Made by a program: the position numbers and the translations under genes
NCBI RefSeq assembly: GCF_029017505.1
Contig: NZ_JAQGEI010000017.1
Coordinates: 1-64,000 of the forward strand
Source of the DNA: Sedimenticola hydrogenitrophicus
GTDB taxonomy: Bacteria > Pseudomonadota > Gammaproteobacteria > Chromatiales > Chromatiaceae
DNA length: 64,000 nucleotides
Direction: 5' to 3'
In this document: one piece after another, positions 58,105 through 64,000 of the stretch
Layout: each line of letters starts with the position of its first letter
Numbering within the stretch: the stretch's first letter is position 1
The notes under the pieces: model-generated
Database searches by the model: none
Seen by the model: only the letters and a program-made list of their open reading frames with translations
Told to the model about the DNA's origin: nothing

Positions 58105-58154
58105 GCCTTCCGCTTTTTCGCCTGGAGTCGGCGTCGCTGACCCCCTTCCGGCGA

Positions 58155-59231
58155 TCACGATCTGATCCGGGCCGGCAGCACGTTTTTCAGTTTCTCCGCC
58201 ATGCCGAGCAGCAGTTTCTCGTTGGTCTCCCAGTCGATACAGGCATCGGTCACCGAGACGCCGTATTTGAGCTGACTCAGATCGGCCGGGATGGACTGGT
58301 TACCGAACTCCAGGTTGCTCTCCAGCATCAGGCCGGTGATCGACTGGTTGCCCTCGATGATCTGGTTGACCACGTTCTCCGCCACCAGCGGCTGCAGTTC
58401 CGGCTTCTTGCTGGAGTTGCCGTGACTGCAGTCGATCATGATGTTCCCGGGTAGACCGGCCTTGCGCAGGGCCTCCTCGCACAGGGCCACGTTGACCGAG
58501 TCGTAATTGGGTCCGCTGTTGCCGCCGCGCAGGATCACGTGACCGCACACATTGCCCTTGGTCTGGATCACCGTCACCTGGCCCTTCTGGTTGATGCCGA
58601 GGAAGCTGTGCGGATTGGCCACCGACTCCAGGGCGTTGATGGCCACCGCCAGCCCGCCGTCGGTGCCGTTCTTGAAGCCCACCGGCATGGAGAGGCCGGA
58701 GGCCATTTCGCGGTGGGTCTGGGACTCGGTGGTGCGCGCGCCGATCGCCGCCCAGGCGAACAGGTCCCCCAGGTACTGGGGATTGAACGGATCCAGCGCC
58801 TCGGTGGCCACCGGCAGCCCCAGCTCGGCCAGCCACACCAGCAGCTCGCGCGCCTTGTGCAGCCCCTCTTCGATATGGAAGCTGTCGTCCATGCGCGGAT
58901 CGTTGATCAGCCCCTTCCAGCCCACCGTGGTGCGGGGCTTCTCGAAATAGATGCGCATGACGATATAGAGGGTATCCCCCAGCTGGTCGTGCAGCTGCTT
59001 CAGGCGCAGGGCATACTCCTTGGCCGCCGCTACATCGTGGATGGAGCAGGGTCCGGTAACCACCAGCAGCCGGTGGTCCTCCTTGTTGAGGATCCGCTTG
59101 ATGGTCTGCCTCGCCTCGATGACATGGCGCTCCCCCTCGGCGGTCAGGGGCAGATGGCGCTTCAGATCCACAGGAGAGATCAGCACCCGCTCGGCGAGCA
59201 GGTTGGTATTGGTCAGGCTGTCTTGGAACAT
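58155..59231 (-). CDS. Class I DAHP synthase (AroF/G/H type)
   Basis: A 358-residue enzyme of E. coli AroG length. VVTGPCSIHD, MRIYFEKPRTTVGWKGLINDP, IGARTTESQTHREMASGL, GFKNGTDG and IMIDCSHGNSSKKP are standard motifs with the metal and phosphoenolpyruvate ligands. Which amino acid inhibits it cannot be told safely. The start at 59231 (MFQDSLTNTN) gives the usual N-terminus; the ribosome site is weak. Confidence 0.95.
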   Translation of the reverse strand: MFQDSLTNTNLLAERVLISPVDLKRHLPLTAEGERHVIEARQTIKRILNKEDHRLLVVTGPCSIHDVAAAKEYALRLKQLHDQLGDTLYIVMRIYFEKPRTTVGWKGLINDPRMDDSFHIEEGLHKARELLVWLAELGLPVATEALDPFNPQYLGDLFAWAAIGARTTESQTHREMASGLSMPVGFKNGTDGGLAVAINALESVANPHSFLGINQKGQVTVIQTKGNVCGHVILRGGNSGPNYDSVNVALCEEALRKAGLPGNIMIDCSHGNSSKKPELQPLVAENVVNQIIEGNQSITGLMLESNLEFGNQSIPADLSQLKYGVSVTDACIDWETNEKLLLGMAEKLKNVLPARIRS

Positions 59232-59429
59232 TGTGGTGCTCGATTGTACAAAAAAGGTCCTGAAGAATAGGAGATTCGCCGCGCTTTTGCCACCTCTGGC
59301 CGGGACAATCTGCTGCAACTGCAGCAGAAAGCGTCAAATAGGAAGTAAAGTATCAGCTCCCGCCGCTCGATCGCCCTGGCGCCGGCACTATATGACCACC
59401 CTGAATGACCAACCGGCGCCGCGCCCGCT

Positions 59430-59888
59430 TCAGCGCTCCATCACATCCACCACCCGGCCACCGGTGATCTGTTTCAGCTGTTCAAAGGTGACCGGCACCC
59501 CGGAGGCATCGTTACCCGCCGCCGGATAGATCAGCGGATACTCGGCCAGGCCGATATCCAGCAGGGTCTCCACCCCCTCGACGCCGAACGGGCAGACCCC
59601 GCCGGGGCGGAATCCGGTCACCGTCTCGGTCTCGTCGCCCCGCGCCATGCGCACCTTGGTGCCGGTCTCGTTCTTCATCTTCTTGCTGCAGACCCGCCGG
59701 TCGCCCGGGCAGACCGCCAGGAAGAAGCTGCCGTTCTTGCCCTTGAACAGCATCGACTTGGCGATCTGGCCCACCGCCACGCCGATGCGCGCCGCGGCCA
59801 GTTCGGAGGTGGGGGTGCTGCCGGGCTCGAACTCCAGTGCACTGAGGCCGTGGCTGTTCAGTATCTGTTTAACACGCTCGGGTATCAT
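59430..59888 (-). CDS. YbaK/EbsC-type aminoacyl-tRNA deacylase
   Basis: A 152-residue single-domain protein of the YbaK/ProX superfamily. The AVGQIAKSMLFK lysine, FLAVCPGDRRVC and the GFRPGGVCPFGV motif are typical. Members hydrolyse mischarged Cys- or Ala-tRNAPro. The 4-base overlap with the gene before it shows co-translation. Confidence 0.9.
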   Translation of the reverse strand: MIPERVKQILNSHGLSALEFEPGSTPTSELAAARIGVAVGQIAKSMLFKGKNGSFFLAVCPGDRRVCSKKMKNETGTKVRMARGDETETVTGFRPGGVCPFGVEGVETLLDIGLAEYPLIYPAAGNDASGVPVTFEQLKQITGGRVVDVMER

Positions 59889-60487
59889 TGCCGGTCCGTT
59901 TGTTCCTGTTGTCGTTGTACAAATTCGATCAGCTCGGGGAAGAAGTAGCGGAAATCCTCCGCCAGTTCGGGATAGTGCCGACGCACCTCCACCAGCGCCC
60001 CGCCCAGTTCATTGGGCTGGCGCAGGCGGGTCGCCATCCGTTCGAATACCAGGCCGACCACCTCCAGTTCCCGGTAGGAGCCGAGCCAGTCCTCCCGTCG
60101 CATGCGCGGCACCAGGGCATGCAGGCGCGCCGGCAGCTGCTCGCGGCGCTGCTCCAGCAGCCGGTAGACGTCGCGGATAAACTCGCCCCGGTCGCGCCGG
60201 GTGAATTCCGCCCAGTAGCGGCTGAGGAAGTGATCGAACAGTATATCAAGGATGATGCCGCTGTAGCGCCGGTAGGGGGCGGCGATTCGCCGCCGGGCGC
60301 GGATCACCCGCGGGTGGTCGTCGGTGAAGCGGTCCACCTGGCGGTGCAGGGCGATGCCCCGCATCACCCCCGGCGACCAGTCCCGGGCCAGGGTCTCCAG
60401 GCGCCCACGGGTGAAATCGGCGATCAGGCTGCCGAGCAGCAGTTCAGGATCGTCGGGAGAGAGGAACAGGTGGGCGAGGTAATTCAC
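59885..60487 (-). CDS. acpH: Acyl carrier protein phosphodiesterase
   Basis: A 200-residue HD-like protein. MNYLAHLFLS, LLGSLIADFTRG, GIALHRQVDRFTDDHP and IILDILFDHFLSRYW are the AcpH motifs with His and Asp metal ligands. It removes the phosphopantetheine arm from ACP. It lies 42 bases downstream of bioD on the same strand. Confidence 0.93.
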   Translation of the reverse strand: MNYLAHLFLSPDDPELLLGSLIADFTRGRLETLARDWSPGVMRGIALHRQVDRFTDDHPRVIRARRRIAAPYRRYSGIILDILFDHFLSRYWAEFTRRDRGEFIRDVYRLLEQRREQLPARLHALVPRMRREDWLGSYRELEVVGLVFERMATRLRQPNELGGALVEVRRHYPELAEDFRYFFPELIEFVQRQQEQTDRQ

Positions 60488-60529
60488 TGTGGCATCCCGA
60501 TTGAATGGTAGAGCGCGCGGAACTCTCGC

Positions 60530-61207
60530 TCAACAATGCGTGGGCAGACGCAGGAATTCGCTGACCGCGCCGGCGCTGGGATCGGCGAGGTGCGGGATCA
60601 CGCCGAGACAGGGGGCATCGAGCCACTGCTGCAGGGTGGCGATGTTGGCCTCGCGCTCGCGCATCGCCGGGTCCACCTGGTTGCCGATCCAGCCGGCCAG
60701 CGGCAACCCGCTGGCGCGGATCGCCTCGGCGCTCAGCAGGGCGTGATTGATACAGCCCAGCCGCAGCCCCACCACCAGGATCACCGGCAGGCCCAGCGAG
60801 ACGGCCAGGTCGGCCAGGGTCCGGTCCGCGCCCAATGGCACGCACCAGCCGCCGGCCCCCTCCACCAACACCCGATCCGCCCCCTCGGCCAGTTGCTCAA
60901 AACAGGCCGTTATGCGGGCAAAGTCGATCTCGCACGCCGCCTGTGCGGCGGCCAGATGGGGGGCGATGGGCGGGTTGAAGCAGTAGGGGTTGACCCGTTC
61001 GTAAGCGGCCGGCCGTGAGGCCTGGGCCTGCAGCCGCAGGGCATCGTCGTTGCGCAGGCCGTCCGCCGTCTGCACGGAGCCGGCGGCCACCGGCTTCATC
61101 CCCAGCACCTGGTGCCCCTGGGACTGCAACAGCCGCATCAGCCCCAGGGTGACGACCGTCTTGCCGCAATCGGTATCGGTACCGGTGATGAAATAACCGC
61201 TGCGCAT
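60530..61207 (-). CDS. bioD: Dethiobiotin synthetase
   Basis: A 225-residue ATP-dependent carboxylase: P-loop FITGTDTDCGKTVVTLGL, MKPVAAGS, EGAGGWCVPLG. It closes the ureido ring of dethiobiotin. It is the last gene of bioF-H-C-D, and the gap to bioC is 6 bases. The usual GTDTxxGKT motif has Cys in place of Val or Glu, which is acceptable. Confidence 0.96.
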   Translation of the reverse strand: MRSGYFITGTDTDCGKTVVTLGLMRLLQSQGHQVLGMKPVAAGSVQTADGLRNDDALRLQAQASRPAAYERVNPYCFNPPIAPHLAAAQAACEIDFARITACFEQLAEGADRVLVEGAGGWCVPLGADRTLADLAVSLGLPVILVVGLRLGCINHALLSAEAIRASGLPLAGWIGNQVDPAMREREANIATLQQWLDAPCLGVIPHLADPSAGAVSEFLRLPTHC

Positions 61208-61213
61208 GCCGAC

Positions 61214-62116
61214 TCAGCCACCCCGGCCGGCCCGGTTCAGATCGCTGCCGATCTGATCCAGGGAGATCGACGGAGCGTTGGAGCGGTGGCCCTCCTCGGG
61301 CGCCCAGGCGTGGCCGTAGACCACCTCGTAGCTGGCCGGCAGCAGGCCGTCCTGGGCGCGGCGGAACTGCTCATAGGCGGCCTGCATCGCCTGCAGCCGT
61401 CCCTTGCCGGTGAGGCCGCGGCGGCGGTCGCTGTTGACATTGTGGGCACCGAGGATCTTCAGCTCCCGCATCAGCCCGCCGACCCGTTCATAGGTCAGGG
61501 TCAGGCGGTCCACGTCCATCACCGGGTCCGCCAGCCCGGCGCGCATCAGGGCATCCCCCACGTCGTGCATATCGATAAAGGTGCTGACGTGCGAGCCGTT
61601 GTCGACGGCGGCCCAGGCGGCGCGCAGCTCCTTCAGGGTGTCCGGGCCGAAGGTGGTGAACATCAGCAGCCCCCCCGGCCGCAGTACCCGGCGGAACTCG
61701 CCGAAGGCGCTGTCCAGGTCATTGCTCCACTGCAGGGCGGCGTTGGAGTAGACCAGATCCACGCTGTGGTCGGCCAGCGGCAGTTGTTCCAGGTCGCCGC
61801 AGATGCAGCGCGGTTTGCGCAGCCAGCCGCCCCGCTTGCGCGCCTGCTGCAGCATTGGCAGGGCGAAATCGAGCGCCACCACCCGGGCCTTGCGGTAGCG
61901 CGCCGCCAGGGCGGCGGTGGCCACCCCGGTGCCGGCACCGATATCCAGGATCACCCGCGGCTGCAGGCGCACCAGTTCCAGCCGGTCGAGCATGCGTTGG
62001 CCGATCTCCCGCTGCAGCACCGCCACCTGGTCGTAGCACTCGGCGGCGCGGGAGAAGGCGCGGCGCGCCTGCCCCTTGTCGATACGGTTGTCGATACGGT
62101 GTTCTCGGTCAGGCAT
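61214..62116 (-). CDS. bioC: Malonyl-ACP O-methyltransferase
   Basis: A 300-residue methyltransferase. SAM motif VILDIGAGTGVATAALAARY, then ALDFALPMLQQARKRGG and LVYSNAALQWSNDLDSAFGEF match BioC. It masks malonyl-ACP so that pimelate can be built by fatty-acid synthesis. It overlaps bioH by 8 bases. Confidence 0.96.
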   Translation of the reverse strand: MPDREHRIDNRIDKGQARRAFSRAAECYDQVAVLQREIGQRMLDRLELVRLQPRVILDIGAGTGVATAALAARYRKARVVALDFALPMLQQARKRGGWLRKPRCICGDLEQLPLADHSVDLVYSNAALQWSNDLDSAFGEFRRVLRPGGLLMFTTFGPDTLKELRAAWAAVDNGSHVSTFIDMHDVGDALMRAGLADPVMDVDRLTLTYERVGGLMRELKILGAHNVNSDRRRGLTGKGRLQAMQAAYEQFRRAQDGLLPASYEVVYGHAWAPEEGHRSNAPSISLDQIGSDLNRAGRGG

Positions 62117-62885
62117 GGTCCGATCCCAGAAAGTGGTTCAGGGCCCGCAGACACTGCCGCGGGTGTGAGAGAAACGGGGCATGGGCGCAGCCCTGCAGAA
62201 TCAGGATCTCGGCGGCCGGCATCAGCCGCTCCAGCGCATCGCCGACATCGGCCGGGACCAAGGTATCGCGCTCACCGAGCAGCCACAGGGTGGGGCAGCG
62301 GAGATCCCCCAGACCGGGCCGCAGATCCACCGTGCGCAGCAGCTCCAGACCGTGTTCCAGCGCCAGCGGGTCGGCCTCGGGGCGCTGGGCGATATCCTGG
62401 CGCAGCAGGCGCAGGGTCTCGCGGGCCGCCTCGTCTCCCTGCACCTGCAGGGAGAGGAAGCGCTCCAGGGTCTGGTGGTGATCCCGGCGCAACGCCCGGG
62501 CGAACTGGGTCAGGGTGGCCGGCGCCATGGCGTGCGGCCACCCCTCGCCCATCACGAAGCGCGGGCTGGCGGTGACCAGCACCAGTGCGCTGACCCGCCG
62601 TGGTGCCCGCAGGGCCGCGCGCAGGGCCAGCTGGCCACCCAGGGACCAGCCGATCCAGACCGCGCGGGCCGGGGCCGCCGCCAGGCAGGCATCGACCCAG
62701 TCATCCAGACCGGCACAGTGGGGATCGTAGGCGCTCGCCCCGTGGCCCGGCAGTTCGACCAGGGTGATGCGATAATCTCGGGAGAGGGCATCCACCACCG
62801 GCGACCAGACCGCCGCGTTCATACCCCAGCCGTGCAGCAGCACCAGGTCCGGCCCGCTGCCGGTGGTCTCGGTATGGAGTTTCAT
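62109..62885 (-). CDS. bioH: Pimeloyl-ACP methyl ester carboxylesterase
   Basis: A 258-residue alpha/beta hydrolase: [14 protein letters not shown], the nucleophile Ser in [15 protein letters not shown], Asp in [12 protein letters not shown] and His in [13 protein letters not shown]. It frees pimeloyl-ACP from its methyl ester. The start at 62885 overlaps the bioF stop by 4 bases (ATGA). Confidence 0.96.
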   Translation of the reverse strand: MKLHTETTGSGPDLVLLHGWGMNAAVWSPVVDALSRDYRITLVELPGHGASAYDPHCAGLDDWVDACLAAAPARAVWIGWSLGGQLALRAALRAPRRVSALVLVTASPRFVMGEGWPHAMAPATLTQFARALRRDHHQTLERFLSLQVQGDEAARETLRLLRQDIAQRPEADPLALEHGLELLRTVDLRPGLGDLRCPTLWLLGERDTLVPADVGDALERLMPAAEILILQGCAHAPFLSHPRQCLRALNHFLGSDHA

Positions 62886-64000
62886 GCCCGCTCCTCCCGG
62901 TCCAGCCGCTCCCGGTCCAGCCACCCCAGCGCCTCCAGCAGCCGATCCACTTGATCGGTGCTGTGGCTGGCGGAGAGGGTCACGCGCAGGCGCGCGCTCC
63001 CTGCCGGCACGGTGGGCGGACGGATGGCGATCACCAGCATGCCCTGCGCTTGCAGCGCCCGGCTCCAGGCCATGGCCCGCTCGGCGTCACCGGCCAGGAT
63101 CGGCTGGATGGCCGTTTCCGAGGGCATCAGGTCGAGCCCCAGTTGAGCGGCCCCCTCACGGAACCGGCCGATCAGCAGTCGCAGCTGCTCGCGCCGTCCC
63201 CCCTCCTCCTGTACCAGGCGCAGGCTGGCCCGGGTCGCCTCAGCCACGGCCGGCGGCAGGGCGGTGGTATAGATGTAGCTGCGCGACTGCTGGATCAGGG
63301 TCTCGATCAGCGCCTCGGAGCCGGCGACAAAGGCGCCGAAGGTGCCGAACGCCTTGCCCAGGGTGCCCATCAGGATCGGCACCGCCTGGTCGTCCAGGCC
63401 GAAATGGTCCACGCTGCCGCGGCCATCACGCCCCAGCACGCCGAGGCCGTGGGCGTCGTCCACCAGCAGCCAGGCCTCCCGCTCCCGGCACAGCTCGGCC
63501 AGTTCCCGCAGCGGCGCCAGATCACCGTCCATGCTGAACACTCCGTCCACAGCCACCAGCGCCTCGCCACTACGCTGGCAGGCCATGCGCCCGGCCAGGG
63601 CGCCCAGGTCATTGTGCGGATAGCGTTTCAGTTCGGCCCGGCTGAGCAGCCCGCCATCGATCAGCGAGGCGTGGTTCAGACGGTCCTGGTAGACACTGTC
63701 GCCGCGCCCCAGCAGGGCGGTGATCACCCCCTGGTTGGCCATGTAGCCGGTGGAGTAGAGCAGCGCGCGGGGGCGGCCGGTGAAGGCTGCCAGCTCCTCC
63801 TCCAGCGCATGATGGGCGGCGCTGTGCCCCGCCACCAAGTGGGCCGAACCGCTGCCGGCACCGTACTGTTCGGCGCCGCGCTGCAGCGCCCGGACCACTT
63901 GGGGGTGATTGGCCAGCCCCAGGTAGTCGTTGCTGCAGAAGCTGAGCAACGCCTCCCCGTCCACCTGCAGCAGCGGTCCCTGGGCACTGCCCAGCACCCG
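62882..64000 (-). CDS. bioF: 8-amino-7-oxononanoate synthase, partial (N-terminus outside window)
   Basis: The visible 373 or so codons lack only the first residues, which lie past the window end. [13 protein letters not shown], the PLP-stacking [10 protein letters not shown], the Lys-PLP segment [14 protein letters not shown] and [14 protein letters not shown] are family motifs. It joins pimeloyl-ACP and alanine. It is the first visible gene of the biotin operon. Confidence 0.96.
   Translation of the reverse strand, partial: RVLGSAQGPLLQVDGEALLSFCSNDYLGLANHPQVVRALQRGAEQYGAGSGSAHLVAGHSAAHHALEEELAAFTGRPRALLYSTGYMANQGVITALLGRGDSVYQDRLNHASLIDGGLLSRAELKRYPHNDLGALAGRMACQRSGEALVAVDGVFSMDGDLAPLRELAELCREREAWLLVDDAHGLGVLGRDGRGSVDHFGLDDQAVPILMGTLGKAFGTFGAFVAGSEALIETLIQQSRSYIYTTALPPAVAEATRASLRLVQEEGGRREQLRLLIGRFREGAAQLGLDLMPSETAIQPILAGDAERAMAWSRALQAQGMLVIAIRPPTVPAGSARLRVTLSASHSTDQVDRLLEALGWLDRERLDREERA

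Larger units (their letters stand above)
57661..58154. other. Intergenic region with hairpin repeat and terminators
   Basis: This 494-base gap between converging DAHP synthase genes holds the common hairpin CGTTCCCACG-CTC-CGCGTGGGAAT (57761 on) and two terminators (listed separately). No gene is credible here. Confidence 0.6.

Overview
The window looks like chromosomal DNA of a high-GC, free-living gammaproteobacterium. The evidence is the gene order ftsY-ftsE-ftsX-rpoH with rsmD, coaD and a YfhL-type ferredoxin nearby, a bioF-bioH-bioC-bioD operon, a Cus-type copper efflux operon and an E. coli-like paaFGHJIK set. A Chromatiales/Sedimenticola-like sulfur-associated lineage would fit, but the sequence alone does not prove it. 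No tRNA, rRNA, CRISPR array, transposase or prophage gene was seen. Short palindromic repeats of at least six families fill many intergenic gaps.

Layout. 0.2-4.3 kb: a slipin/NfeD membrane pair and a CHASE4-GGDEF diguanylate cyclase. 4.6-14.5 kb: a small secreted protein, then a copper/silver module (CusA, a CusB-CusF fusion, a TolC-type channel and a cupredoxin, divergent from a CusR/CusS two-component system with an operator-like palindrome between them). 14.9-24.3 kb: mostly uncharacterised envelope proteins (CPBP protease homologue, lipoprotein, two zinc-ribbon membrane proteins, a PAS-LuxR regulator, a BASS transporter and a three-gene secreted/lipoprotein operon). 24.5-25.2 kb: a decayed korB pseudogene. 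25.3-33.9 kb: housekeeping genes (ferredoxin, coaD, rsmD, a pair of M16 peptidases, ftsYEX, rpoH). rpoH is preceded by a perfect CIRCE element and a second, degenerate but symmetrical one.

34.4-57.7 kb is an aromatic-acid island. It holds a Liv-type ABC transporter, a CBS-ACT sensor protein, the PaaX repressor, and the hybrid (CoA-dependent, aerobic) phenylacetate pathway: PaaK ligase, PaaG isomerase, PaaZ ring-opening enzyme, PaaF/H/J beta-oxidation enzymes and PaaI thioesterase. IorAB can make phenylacetyl-CoA from phenylpyruvate. The multisubunit phenylacetyl-CoA epoxidase PaaABCDE is absent. In its place, between paaZ and paaX, sit one R2/BMM-like diiron protein and one reductase with an N-terminal [2Fe-2S] domain. 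This pair is the best candidate in the window for an undescribed system: a two-gene replacement for the epoxidase. The repeated motif GATACAA upstream of these genes is a candidate PaaX operator.

Two unrelated DAHP synthases (class II at 56.3 kb, class I at 58.2 kb) follow. The window then ends with a YbaK-type deacylase, an ACP phosphodiesterase and the biotin genes bioD, bioC, bioH and a partial bioF.
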